This document shows, piece after piece, positions 26,843 to 35,837 of a stretch of 47,930 bases of DNA. The notes beneath the pieces are model-generated. The model had not been told where the DNA came from. It ran no database searches and saw only the letters and a program-made list of their open reading frames with translations. Numbering within the stretch: position 1 is the stretch's first letter; each line of letters starts with the position of its first letter. Made by a program: the position numbers and the translations under genes. Source of the DNA: JAQIBY01 sp046546095 (GTDB taxonomy: Bacteria; Bacteroidota; Bacteroidia; Bacteroidales; ML635J-15); NCBI GenBank assembly GCA_046546095.1, contig JBKGYK010000016.1, forward strand, positions 1-47,930. Reading direction: 5' to 3'.

Positions 26843-28090
26843 TTAATAAACAAGTTGTTGGTTCAAATATTTTTCTAATTGTATCAAATAAATGTAGTAG
26901 TCCCGCAAAGCAGCTAGATATACTTCCTGATTATCAAGGTAAAGCTGCTGGGCATCTATCAGTCTCATCAAATCAATCTGGCCGAGACGATATGCTTCCT
27001 GGGTCAGATTCAGGAGTTCTTCTGTTTCATCCTGCTGGTTGTCCTGATATCTTCGGATGATTTCACGGGTTTCTTCATAGGCATGCCATGCTTGTTCCAC
27101 CTGCCTTTTCATTTCCAGCATTTTCCCTTCGGCCTGCCAGTTGGTTTGTTCAAGGATAGCTGTACGGGTTTTTACATCGCCTCTGATATTAAAAGCACCC
27201 CACAATGGTATACCAATACCAACCTCAAAGCCCTGATAGTTGAAGCCATTGCTAAAATCCTGCTGATAATAAGCCACACTGACAGACGGGAGCCAACCGG
27301 CTTTGGCAGCTTTCAGCTTATGTTCATTGGCCCGGATGTCAAAGAGGTATTGTTGATAATCCGGGTACTCTTCCAGTGATGCCAGGACATCTCCCTGCGA
27401 TATTTTTGGTTCATGTGTGCGAAGGCTGTCCGCAAACATAATTTCATAATGCTGGTTTTCGGGTTGCAAACCGATAATTTCAAATAAGCGGTATCTTTCT
27501 CTGTGCAATTCTGCCTCTGATGCATTTTTTTGATTTTTGGCTTTATCAAGGCGCACACCGGCATTTAACAAGTCAATTTTATCGGCAGAACCAGCCTCGT
27601 ATGTAAACTGAACTGCTGATTTAAGATTTTCTATAAGCTCGATACGCTGAGCCATAAGGCTATCCATATATCGTGCATACAGAACTCGTACATACTGGCT
27701 TTTCACATCTTCAACAAGTTGCCGGTGGAAGGCTTCTTTTCTTTGGGTATAGGCTTTTAGCCGGTATTCAGTTGCTTTGGATTCCTGCAAAAGGCTCAGG
27801 GGTTGCTCCAGAGTCTGGGAAAGGGCAATCCGCTGCTCAAAAAATTCATCGCTGTCTCCCAGGCCTTCACGGGTGTAGGATAATTCCGGTTGCACCAGTT
27901 CTGATTCGGATTTGCAGCTGTACTTGATTTCATCTTCCTGACTTTGCAATGCTCTGTAAACAGGATTGTTTTCTCCGGCCATCTCAATGGCTTCCTCAAG
28001 CCGCAGCAGCTCAACTTCCTGGGCAGATACCAGGGGGGATAACAATAAAAAAATCCCGTACGTCAGGATAATACAATTAACTTTCTTCAT
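26843..28090 (-). CDS. czcC: TolC-family outer-membrane factor of metal efflux operon
   Basis: The ATG at 28090 (MKKVNCIIL) gives 415 aa with a signal peptide ending near VSAQ. Two copies of the long alpha-helical TolC repeat are visible, with ending segments such as AYRLGQIDLMRLIDAQQLYLDNQEVYLAALRDYYIYLIQLEKY typical of the OEP family. It supplies the outer-membrane exit duct and is the first gene of the efflux operon. No metal-responsive regulator is adjacent. Confidence 0.92.
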   Translation of the reverse strand: MKKVNCIILTYGIFLLLSPLVSAQEVELLRLEEAIEMAGENNPVYRALQSQEDEIKYSCKSESELVQPELSYTREGLGDSDEFFEQRIALSQTLEQPLSLLQESKATEYRLKAYTQRKEAFHRQLVEDVKSQYVRVLYARYMDSLMAQRIELIENLKSAVQFTYEAGSADKIDLLNAGVRLDKAKNQKNASEAELHRERYRLFEIIGLQPENQHYEIMFADSLRTHEPKISQGDVLASLEEYPDYQQYLFDIRANEHKLKAAKAGWLPSVSVAYYQQDFSNGFNYQGFEVGIGIPLWGAFNIRGDVKTRTAILEQTNWQAEGKMLEMKRQVEQAWHAYEETREIIRRYQDNQQDETEELLNLTQEAYRLGQIDLMRLIDAQQLYLDNQEVYLAALRDYYIYLIQLEKYLNQQLVY

Positions 28091-28270
28091 ACAAATAAAC
28101 AACAGATTGAAATACAATTAATACAGTAATAACACAGCAAAACCAGCAATGTTTAAAAATTAGATGCAGGAAAAGTCCAATGGTTTAAGCAGACACAAAG
28201 TTTTTAATCCTTCTATATCGCCGGTTATTATATAAATGCCGGAAAACATACAAAACTTTCAGATAATCAC

Positions 28271-28307
28271 TTTGTTATTTGGTAAAGCTTTCCCATATTT
28301 GGAAAGC
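28271..28307 (+). promoter_or_regulatory. Promoter with overlapping palindromic operator for flavodoxin-fold oxidoreductase
   Basis: TTTG (28271-28274), 19 nt, CATATTTG (28294-28301, one mismatch to TAnnTTTG) lie 26 nt before the ATG. A perfect inverted repeat GCTTTCC-N7-GGAAAGC (28287-28307) is centred on the -7 box, so a bound dimer would block initiation. Confidence 0.55.
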
Positions 28308-28327
28308 CTGAAAAAGAGGTTGGTATT

Positions 28328-28906
28328 ATGAACACATTGATTATTTACGCACATTACAAAGAACCGAGCTTCAATTCAGCCATCAGAGATGTACTGGCAG
28401 AAAGTTTTCATGATAAAGGGAACGAGGTTATAATGCGTGACCTGTACAACATCAAATTCAATCCGGTGCTGAGCAGGAAAGATCTGGAAAGCATTGATGA
28501 AGAACGCTATCCCACAGAAATCACAGAAGAACAAAAGTTCATCAAACGGGCAGAGCTCATTGTATTTGTTTATCCCATCTGGTGGTCTGGCATGCCTGCG
28601 ATGCTTAAGGGTTATATTGAACGTGTATTTCTTGAAGGTTTTGCTTTTAAAACGAAAAACGGAAAAGCCAGGCCTTTATTGACTGACAAAAAAGTAATGC
28701 TATTCAATACTACAGGTTCTACAGAGTTTTTCAATACACAGAAACAACGAGATGCACTGAATGAAATTACAGAGAAATGCATATTTGAATTCTGTGGCAT
28801 GGAGATAATCAATCACACCTATTTTCATGCCGTACAAGATACTGATGAGAATACGCGAAAAGCCATGCTGGCAAAGGTAAGAGAAATAGCAGAATCTCTG
28901 ACCTGA
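28328..28906 (+). CDS. NAD(P)H-dependent quinone oxidoreductase, flavodoxin-2 fold
   Basis: The 192-aa protein matches the NQO1/MdaB/KefF group: N-terminal MNTLIIYAHYKEPSFNSAI, the WW motif YPIWWSGMPAMLKGYIERVF that contacts FMN or FAD, and LFNTTGSTEFF for the second flavin loop. Members carry out two-electron reduction of quinones or azo compounds in the cytoplasm. A palindrome over the promoter suggests induction by a small ligand or oxidative or electrophile stress. It is divergent from the metal efflux operon. Confidence 0.9.
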   Translation: MNTLIIYAHYKEPSFNSAIRDVLAESFHDKGNEVIMRDLYNIKFNPVLSRKDLESIDEERYPTEITEEQKFIKRAELIVFVYPIWWSGMPAMLKGYIERVFLEGFAFKTKNGKARPLLTDKKVMLFNTTGSTEFFNTQKQRDALNEITEKCIFEFCGMEIINHTYFHAVQDTDENTRKAMLAKVREIAESLT

Positions 28907-29294
28907 CATTTTTCTCCCGCTGTGCAGGCTCAGGGAAATACATTAATCCCACCGGCAATCAGGCAATATTCACAATCTTTTCTCATAAGCCATCATAAAA
29001 AACAAATACGCCACGTAGACCGTTTTTTACTCATTCCGGCAAACGCAATTCTGTCACTATATCACATTACCGAAACAAGTCGGAAAAATATGGAATCCAT
29101 CACGCAATATAGTATCGTTTAGTTTTCCTGTGATGGATGATTACAAAGCTTCAAAAAAACCGGTTGACCTGTCATCATGTTAATTGTTTTATAAAATCAT
29201 TTAATTTATCCTTAAAGAAATGAAATTTCAAATATTTTAAAGTATATTTGATATCGTTCAAAATTATGACCGGAAGATAACAACTATATAACCA
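28907..29294. other. Intergenic region before the two-component pair
   Basis: These 388 bases contain no convincing gene, RNA or transposon. A 9-bp inverted repeat (ATCCATCAC at 29095-29103 and GTGATGGAT at 29130-29138, 26 nt apart) and a full -7 match TATATTTG (29243-29250) toward the kinase gene are visible. The latter lacks a clear TTTG at the expected distance. The last 100 bases are strongly AT-rich. Confidence 0.5.
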
Positions 29295-30812
29295 ATGAAA
29301 AAAGGACTTGTCACCATACTGATATATTTCATGGCTCTTGTCATAGTGGGTTTGGTGGGTCTCCAGTATTTTTTTATCAGGGTATCCTACGAAGAAAAAG
29401 ATGAAGTTTACAGGCAACACATCTACTCAGCCTTACTAAAAACAGCACAACGGCTGAACAACAGGCAATCGGTGATGATGGTTTATGAGGAGCTTAACCG
29501 CAAAGATTCTGACAGCATTAAACCCGTGGATCCCACCATGTTTTCATTTACTTATCCTGATGGAACAAGTGTCAATATTGAGTTTGACAAGCATCTAGGT
29601 CCGGGTGGTTTCATGAAAGACGAACTTGGACCCGAGCATTACAACCCGAACAATGTCAATGATGTCATCAGAATGGAGCAATATTTTTCTTCGATGTTGC
29701 AATCCAACCGGGGCAAATTATACAGTTTACTGGAAAAAATTGAATCGGAAATATCCATAAAAAACATACCTTTATCAAAACGGTACTCAAACTCTGCCCT
29801 GCAAAGCATTCTTAATCAGGAGCTTAAAAACCAGGGCATCCAGGGGAGTTTTACATATGCTATTCTACAGGGGAAAAGGATACATCCACACCTGAAATCA
29901 TCAGATTTCAAAAAATCAGACATTACAGATTCCTATACAACACGCTTACAGCCCAATGCTTTTTTTTCTGAACCGGAATACCTTGCTGTCAACATTCCTG
30001 ACCAGAGGAAACTAATTCTTGACAGTATTTCCATGCAGATCACCCTATCTGTGATTTTTGTACTCATGATACTGATTACATTTTTCATCAGCACATATGT
30101 TATTCTACGACAAAAGCGTTTAAGTGAAATGAAAAATGATTTCATCAGCAATATGACACATGAGCTGAAAACCCCCATTGCCACCATCCGGCTGGCTGCA
30201 GATTCATTGCTGAGTCCAAAGATATTAAACAATGAAAAAACCCGCGACCAGTTCACTGATATAATTAAACAGGAGACCCGCAGACTTAACTCTCAGGTGG
30301 AAAAGGTACTTGAAGTATCATCCCTGGACCGAGGGGACATTAAAATGAATCTTCAGATGCACGACATACATGATATCATTGCTGATGCTGCCAGAAATAT
30401 GGAGCTAACACTCAAACAATCCGGGGGAAGCCTTACCCTTGACTTGCGGGCTGAAAACCATACATATCTTGTGGACAAAGAGCACATGACCAATGTTGTG
30501 GTAAACCTGATTGATAACAGCATTAAATATTCAGGGGAAGATTCACCTGAACTGCATATTGAAACCTACAACAAAAACAAATGGCTGTATATTGCTGTCA
30601 AAGACCAGGGCATTGGCATGGATAGTACAACGGTATCCCGCATATTCGATAAATTTTACCGGGCCAATAGCGGCAACATCCACGATGTCAAAGGTTTCGG
30701 CTTGGGATTGCATTATGTAAAGGAAATCATTAACGCCCATAAAGGACTCATAGATGTAAAATCAACTCCTGGTAAGGGTAGCACATTTATCATAAAACTA
30801 ATAAAATCTTAA
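29295..30812 (+). CDS. Sensor histidine kinase (RprX-like)
   Basis: The 505-aa kinase has membrane helices at ~5-28 and ~246-270 that enclose a periplasmic sensing domain of about 215 residues. The HisKA H-box NMTHELKTP has the phosphorylated H289. N-box NLIDNSIKYS, G1 DQGIGM and G2 GFGLGL follow, so ATP binding and kinase activity should be intact. The response regulator starts 4 nt after its stop. In layout it resembles the RprX/RprY pair of Bacteroides; the signal is not known. Confidence 0.94.
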   Translation: MKKGLVTILIYFMALVIVGLVGLQYFFIRVSYEEKDEVYRQHIYSALLKTAQRLNNRQSVMMVYEELNRKDSDSIKPVDPTMFSFTYPDGTSVNIEFDKHLGPGGFMKDELGPEHYNPNNVNDVIRMEQYFSSMLQSNRGKLYSLLEKIESEISIKNIPLSKRYSNSALQSILNQELKNQGIQGSFTYAILQGKRIHPHLKSSDFKKSDITDSYTTRLQPNAFFSEPEYLAVNIPDQRKLILDSISMQITLSVIFVLMILITFFISTYVILRQKRLSEMKNDFISNMTHELKTPIATIRLAADSLLSPKILNNEKTRDQFTDIIKQETRRLNSQVEKVLEVSSLDRGDIKMNLQMHDIHDIIADAARNMELTLKQSGGSLTLDLRAENHTYLVDKEHMTNVVVNLIDNSIKYSGEDSPELHIETYNKNKWLYIAVKDQGIGMDSTTVSRIFDKFYRANSGNIHDVKGFGLGLHYVKEIINAHKGLIDVKSTPGKGSTFIIKLIKS

Positions 30813-30816
30813 ACCT

Positions 30817-31509
30817 ATGAAGCAATCAATTTTTTTAGTAGAAGATGACCTGAATTTCGGCATTGTTTTAAAATCCTATCTTGAAATGAACGGATTTGAA
30901 GTCACACATGTTGATGACGGAAAAGATGCCATTCCTGCATTTAAAAAAGGAGAATTTGATTTATGCGTTCTCGATGTTATGCTGCCCAATGTTGACGGCT
31001 TTACAATAGGAAAAGAAATCCGGGAACTCAGTCCGGGCATCCCGCTGATATTTCTCACAGCCAAATCACTTAAGGAAGATGTACTCAAAGGATTTGATGT
31101 TGGTGCCGACGATTACGTAACCAAACCTTTTGATTCCGATGTACTGCTGGTAAAAATTAAAGCAATTCTCAAGCGCACAGACAATCAGCTTGATAAACAT
31201 GTCAATGATGTGGTAAATATTGGTAATCTGAAGTTTTATACAAAGCTCAGACAGCTCATATACAATGATGAAAGCCAGAAATTATCCCCCAGGGAGGGTG
31301 AATTGCTTAAACTCCTGTATCTCAACAAAAATGAGGTTCTTGACAGAAACTATGCACTTAAAACCATCTGGGGAGACGATAACTATTTCAATGCCAGAAG
31401 CATGGACGTTTACATTACAAAATTACGCAAGTACCTTAAAAAAGATCCCAGAATTAAAATAAACAATGTGCACAGCAGTGGGTTTATTTTAAGCGTGCCT
31501 GAAGAATAA
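30817..31509 (+). CDS. OmpR/PhoB-family response regulator (RprY-like)
   Basis: The 230-aa regulator has a receiver domain with acidic pocket E9-D10-D11, phospho-acceptor D53 (VLDVMLP), T81 and K103. A winged-helix DNA-binding domain spans ~130-228 (LSPREGELLKLL, RSMDVYITKLRKYL). It is the cognate partner of the upstream kinase, from order and 4-nt spacing. The text LCVLDVMLPNVDGF is close to RprY-type regulators of Bacteroidota. Targets are unknown. Confidence 0.94.
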   Translation: MKQSIFLVEDDLNFGIVLKSYLEMNGFEVTHVDDGKDAIPAFKKGEFDLCVLDVMLPNVDGFTIGKEIRELSPGIPLIFLTAKSLKEDVLKGFDVGADDYVTKPFDSDVLLVKIKAILKRTDNQLDKHVNDVVNIGNLKFYTKLRQLIYNDESQKLSPREGELLKLLYLNKNEVLDRNYALKTIWGDDNYFNARSMDVYITKLRKYLKKDPRIKINNVHSSGFILSVPEE

Positions 31510-31588
31510 ATTGGAAAATTTTTGTTTTTTTGTAAAACATTTGAAACATTTAACAAACCATTAACGTATTTGTATAATGATGTAATAG

Positions 31589-31858
31589 ATGAAGCTGATA
31601 AAAAATGGAATAACTTATTTTCTGGTGATGCTGATTAAAATTTACAAACATGTCATTTCACCATGGACACCAAATGCCTGCAGGCATGTGCCCACCTGTT
31701 CTTCCTATGCAATATCGGCGGTACAAATGCACGGTCCACTCAGGGGCGGACTATTGTCATTGCGACGTTTGTCCAAATGTCATCCGTGGGGCACACATGG
31801 CTATGACCCGGTCCCGAAAGAGTATAATAAGATTAAAATAAAAAAGATCACATTGTAA
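31589..31858 (+). CDS. yidD: Membrane protein insertion efficiency factor YidD
   Basis: The 89-aa protein carries the YidD signature: ISPWTPNACRHVPTCSSYA followed by a cysteine-containing LSKCHPWGTHGYDPVP. It is an inner-membrane-associated helper of YidC-type insertion. Usual neighbours (rnpA, rpmH, yidC) are absent; it stands between a response regulator and a HNH protein. The 79-nt gap from the regulator suggests it may have its own promoter. Confidence 0.94.
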   Translation: MKLIKNGITYFLVMLIKIYKHVISPWTPNACRHVPTCSSYAISAVQMHGPLRGGLLSLRRLSKCHPWGTHGYDPVPKEYNKIKIKKITL

Positions 31859-31906
31859 ATCGAACAAACAATATAAAACAACACATTATTCACTAAATCA
31901 CTAATT

Positions 31907-32482
31907 ATGGAACACCACAGCGACAACTCTTCTTTCTGGAACGAAAAGTGGAAGCGCATCGTTTTTGATGGTATTGATGAATCAGAAAAGTACGATATCT
32001 CAAATTTTGGCCGCATCCGTCGTTTCAACAAAACCAGTGAAGAGTGGAAGATTTTAAAATCTTCTTACATTAAAGGTTACAAGGTTTTTGCATTCAGATC
32101 GGGAACACCCGAGAAGAAAACCATCACCAAAACCGTTCATAAGCTGGTTGCCGAGGCATTTTGCGAAAGACCCTCAGAGCAGCACAAATTTGTTATCCAC
32201 CTGGATTTTGTCAAGGACAACAATCACCATCAAAACCTGAAATGGGTAACACATCAGGAAATGTATGCACATCACCGTGACAATCCGAATTATAAAAAAG
32301 GAGTTGTCAGAAACTCAAAACTCACCGAAACGGAAGTCATACGACTGAAGAAGAAGGTAAACCGGGGTAAAAACAAATTGTATAAAATTGCCCGTGAGTT
32401 TGGAATAACGCATACTCAGCTAAACCGGATCAGGTCAGGGGAAAACTGGAGTCACATTAAAGTAGAAGATGAGCAGGAATAG
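31907..32482 (+). CDS. Free-standing NUMOD4-HNH endonuclease-like protein
   Basis: The 191-aa protein has an N-terminal NUMOD4 module (~15-50; KWKRI...YDISNFGRIRRF), an HNH_3-type nuclease core (~78-115; VHKLVAEAF, VIHLDFVKDNNHHQNLKWVTHQE, with H98 and the NN/QNL asparagines), and a C-terminal helix-turn-helix (~155-182; IAREFGITHTQLNRIRSGENW). This is the build of homing-type nucleases, but no intron or intein is next to it. It may be a mobile nuclease remnant or a domesticated DNA-binding protein. Key metal residues appear present. Confidence 0.85.
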   Translation: MEHHSDNSSFWNEKWKRIVFDGIDESEKYDISNFGRIRRFNKTSEEWKILKSSYIKGYKVFAFRSGTPEKKTITKTVHKLVAEAFCERPSEQHKFVIHLDFVKDNNHHQNLKWVTHQEMYAHHRDNPNYKKGVVRNSKLTETEVIRLKKKVNRGKNKLYKIAREFGITHTQLNRIRSGENWSHIKVEDEQE

Positions 32483-32483
32483 T

Positions 32484-33845
32484 CTATCCGCTACTTTTCT
32501 GGATTTTCGTATTCAGTTTTTTCATTTCATATCTGATCATAAATGCCGTAACAATACCTGCCAGGAAATCTGCAGCAGGAAAGGCATACCATATCCCTTC
32601 CAGGCCATAATGCTCAGGTAAAATCAGCAGGAAAGGTATCAAAAACAATACCTGTCTGGATAATCCCAGAAAAAGGGAGGGCAAAATTTTACCCATAGCC
32701 TGATAAAAACCGGATCCGATAATTTGAAATCCCACAATCGGCATGCTGATGACAATGATACGTAATGCATGGGTACCACCGGCTACCAGCCCCTGGTCTT
32801 CACTAAAAACAGATATCAGCTGGCTACTAAAGCTAAAAAAAAGCACAAATGACACAAGCGAAAAAGCCGTTGTTGCCCTGATTCCGGCCCTTACTGCATG
32901 TTTTACTCTCGCGTAATTTTCCGCACCATAATTATACCCGGCAATAGGCATGAATCCCTGATTAATTCCAAACAATGGCATGAAATTAAACATCAGCAGC
33001 CGGAAAATAATACCAAAGGTAGCCACTGCCACAGCCCCGCCATACTTCAACAAAGAATGATTGATCAGGATAACAATGAGTGTAGAAGCAGCCTGCCGCG
33101 CAAATGAAGCTGATCCTATACCAAAGCTTTCCCTGAGAACATCAAGCCGGGGACGCCTTAGAATTTCCTGTATTGAAAGCTTCAAAACCCCACGCCCTGA
33201 AAAGTAATAAAACATGGCCATCACTGCACCGGTTAACTGCGATAACACGGTAGCAAAAGCAGCCCCCTGAATACCCCATCCGAAAACAAAAATAAATATG
33301 GGATCCACAATCAGGTTCAGTACAGCACCAATAATCATAACCTGCATGGCAAATTTCGCATTTCCCTCTGCCCGCACTGCATTCATCGTAATGTTGATAA
33401 AATTCATAAAGAAACTCCCGATCAATGCAATTTCGGTGTATTGTACGGCAAGTTCAAGGTATTCATTACTGGCACCGAAGAGCATCAAAACCGGCTCGAT
33501 AAAAATAAAGGCTGCCACAATGGTAAGAATATTAATGATGCTGATGGCATGTACCAGATTGTTCAGGGTCAGACTTGCTCTGGCATTATCCCCTGCGCCG
33601 AGTGCCCTGGAAATAATAGACGCCCCACCCATACCAATGGCCTGACCAAAAATGGTAATGGTCATTAAAAACGGCATAGAAACACTCACTGCAGCAATAC
33701 CCAGGGTTCCCACACCACGACCGACAAATATCGTATCGGCCACATGATACAGGGTGACAGCAAGCATCCCCATAATAGACGGCAGTGACAGATTCAACAA
33801 CAAGCGTGGTATGGCTTGCTTTCCCAGTTTTTCAGATTTATCCAT
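32484..33845 (-). CDS. MATE-family multidrug/Na+ efflux transporter
   Basis: The 453-aa transporter has 12 predicted helices in two similar halves, with MATE features such as GMLAVTLYHVADTIFVGRGVG at the start and QAIGMGGASIISRALGAG. It exports cationic compounds using Na+ or H+. Its stop is one base from the stop of the convergent HNH gene. It follows the PorE-like gene by 42 nt on the same strand and may be read in that operon. Confidence 0.93.
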   Translation of the reverse strand: MDKSEKLGKQAIPRLLLNLSLPSIMGMLAVTLYHVADTIFVGRGVGTLGIAAVSVSMPFLMTITIFGQAIGMGGASIISRALGAGDNARASLTLNNLVHAISIINILTIVAAFIFIEPVLMLFGASNEYLELAVQYTEIALIGSFFMNFINITMNAVRAEGNAKFAMQVMIIGAVLNLIVDPIFIFVFGWGIQGAAFATVLSQLTGAVMAMFYYFSGRGVLKLSIQEILRRPRLDVLRESFGIGSASFARQAASTLIVILINHSLLKYGGAVAVATFGIIFRLLMFNFMPLFGINQGFMPIAGYNYGAENYARVKHAVRAGIRATTAFSLVSFVLFFSFSSQLISVFSEDQGLVAGGTHALRIIVISMPIVGFQIIGSGFYQAMGKILPSLFLGLSRQVLFLIPFLLILPEHYGLEGIWYAFPAADFLAGIVTAFMIRYEMKKLNTKIQKSSG

Positions 33846-33887
33846 AACTCGCAGGTAAATGCAGGTAAGCAGATATTGTTCAGAATA

Positions 33888-35837
33888 CTACCGGTTAATT
33901 TTCACAATCTTAAATTCAGTTCGGCGGTTTTTGGCCCGTCCTTTTTCTGTATCATTATCAGCAACAGGTTTTTCAAAGCCATATCCCTTATAATCGAGTC
34001 TGTCTTCGGAAACACCTTTATCCACGAGGTATGAGTATACAGCTTTTGCACGATTTTCTGACAACTCCTTATTATACTCTGCTGAACCACGATTGTCCGT
34101 ATGTCCACCAATCTCAATGCTTACTTCAGGATTTTTCCTGAGAAATTCCAGCAATTTGGACAATTCTGCATAGCTTTCATCTTTCAGGGCAAACTCATCA
34201 TAATCAAAAAATATGTTATTCAGTACCACAGACTTGCCTTCCCTGATAGGTTGCAGGGGAATATCCATGATATAAGCCTCCTCGGGGTCTTCAAGGTCTT
34301 TGAGAGAAAAATTCTCAGAATAAAACAAATACCCGGATTTATCCACATTGAAAGCATACTCCTCACCAACAGGCAGTACAACCAGATAAGAGCCATCAAC
34401 ACGATTGCTTGTTTGTCTGGCTGCAAGACTTCCATCTTCAAAGTTTAGCAGACGGCATTCCGCTTCGAGTGGTTTTTCCGTTTCTGCATCGTACACGATG
34501 CCCTTGACATAGGTTACACGTGAAGGCTGGACTTTTTCCGGCAAATCGAATTTATAGATATCCAGACCACCATAACCACCCTCACGTTCGGATGAAATCA
34601 TAGCCAGATCACCTTCAGCATTGACAATAAGACTGCGTTCTTCTCCATGGGTATTGATTGGATATCCCAGATTTTCCGGTTCTGTCCAGCTTCCATCATC
34701 CATTAAGCGTGTAACGAACAGATCAAAATCTCCCAAACCAGGATGGCCATTGGATGCGAAATATAAAGTACGGCCGTCCGGATGAATGAATGGCGAACCA
34801 TCGGCTCCTGGAGAATTCACTGTTCCCCCCAGGTTTTCCGGCTGCCCGAATTCAAGGCCGGGTTTTATCTCAACCCGCCAGATATCATTTTTTCCGTATC
34901 CGCTTGTATCGCTGCTGGAATAATACAACCATTTGCCATCAGCAGACAGGCTGGGATTGCTCTCCCAGAACCCGGTATTCACGGGGCGTCCGAGGTTATC
35001 CGGTCTGCCCCAGCTGTCACCCTCTTTATAGCTGACATACAAATCGCAGCTTCCATAGCCGTCTCTCCGGTTGCAGGCAGTGAAAATACACATATTTCCA
35101 TCCACGGAAATACACTGAGCGCCTTCATTTTTAGATGAGTTGATGGTTCTGCCCATATTTCTGATAGGATACCATTCTCCCTGGTCATCCTTAATGGTTT
35201 CATACAAATCCTCCTGAAACTGATCAGCATAATAATTATTTGCGCTGCCGGAAGGCACAAGTACAGTGGTAACCAGTCGTTGTTCATCTGCGGTAAGAGA
35301 AGGCCAGTAGTCATCATATTTGGTGTTGACATTGGAGCCAAGGTTCACCGGATCATAATCCACCGGGTTTTTCATTGCTTCAACAGCAAATTCCAGCTTA
35401 TCTTTTACATGACGGTACATGGTATTTTTTTCCAGTGACCGGTTTGAATATTCTTCAAACTCATCAAGATCATCCAGCCCCTGCTGATACTTTCCGTTTT
35501 GATATGAGAGCTCAGCCAGCCTAAGAAAGTACCCGGGGTCAAATTCCGGCTCTATAGCAACAACTTTTCTTAGGGCGTTTTCAAAAGATTCCATCTGACC
35601 ATCGAAATAGTACAGCTCAGATAATAACACCCATGCTTCCAGGAACTCCTCATCCTCAATTGTCGCCTCTTTAGCCGCATTGATAGCCATTTCAACCCTG
35701 CGGGAGGAAACAAATTCCCGGGCATCTTCAAAGTACCGAATGGCTTTACGGCTGTCAGTATGATACTCAATATCCTGTGCGCTGAGGCTGCCAAAGAATA
35801 AGCCAAAAACAAGACTACATAATACAATTTTTCTCAT
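33888..35837 (-). CDS. PorE-like OmpA-family protein: TPR, PD40 propeller, carboxypeptidase-regulatory and OmpA domains
   Basis: The 649-aa protein has a signal peptide (ending SLSAQ), TPR-like helices (~25-140), a five- to six-blade PD40/WD40-like propeller (~170-430; repeated SPDGK-type blades such as NPSLSADGKWLYYSS, SPFIHPDGRTLYFAS), a carboxypeptidase-regulatory-like domain (~455-535), and an OmpA peptidoglycan-binding domain (~545-649; GGHTDNRGSAEYNKELSENRA with the Asp and Arg that bind diaminopimelate). This exact order is that of PorE, a T9SS component of Porphyromonas gingivalis that contacts peptidoglycan. Paralogues with other roles exist, so true PorE function is a hypothesis. 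It overlaps queE by 4 nt. Confidence 0.87.
   Translation of the reverse strand: MRKIVLCSLVFGLFFGSLSAQDIEYHTDSRKAIRYFEDAREFVSSRRVEMAINAAKEATIEDEEFLEAWVLLSELYYFDGQMESFENALRKVVAIEPEFDPGYFLRLAELSYQNGKYQQGLDDLDEFEEYSNRSLEKNTMYRHVKDKLEFAVEAMKNPVDYDPVNLGSNVNTKYDDYWPSLTADEQRLVTTVLVPSGSANNYYADQFQEDLYETIKDDQGEWYPIRNMGRTINSSKNEGAQCISVDGNMCIFTACNRRDGYGSCDLYVSYKEGDSWGRPDNLGRPVNTGFWESNPSLSADGKWLYYSSSDTSGYGKNDIWRVEIKPGLEFGQPENLGGTVNSPGADGSPFIHPDGRTLYFASNGHPGLGDFDLFVTRLMDDGSWTEPENLGYPINTHGEERSLIVNAEGDLAMISSEREGGYGGLDIYKFDLPEKVQPSRVTYVKGIVYDAETEKPLEAECRLLNFEDGSLAARQTSNRVDGSYLVVLPVGEEYAFNVDKSGYLFYSENFSLKDLEDPEEAYIMDIPLQPIREGKSVVLNNIFFDYDEFALKDESYAELSKLLEFLRKNPEVSIEIGGHTDNRGSAEYNKELSENRAKAVYSYLVDKGVSEDRLDYKGYGFEKPVADNDTEKGRAKNRRTEFKIVKINR

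Noticed and set aside
26843..28090. Copper/silver-specific cus operon naming
   Set aside because: The pump TM4 motif fits the divalent-cation class, no methionine-rich CusF is present, and metal specificity cannot be fixed by sequence alone.
28922..29122. 66-codon open frame after the oxidoreductase gene
   Set aside because: Biased composition, no promoter or conserved motif; the region reads as intergenic.
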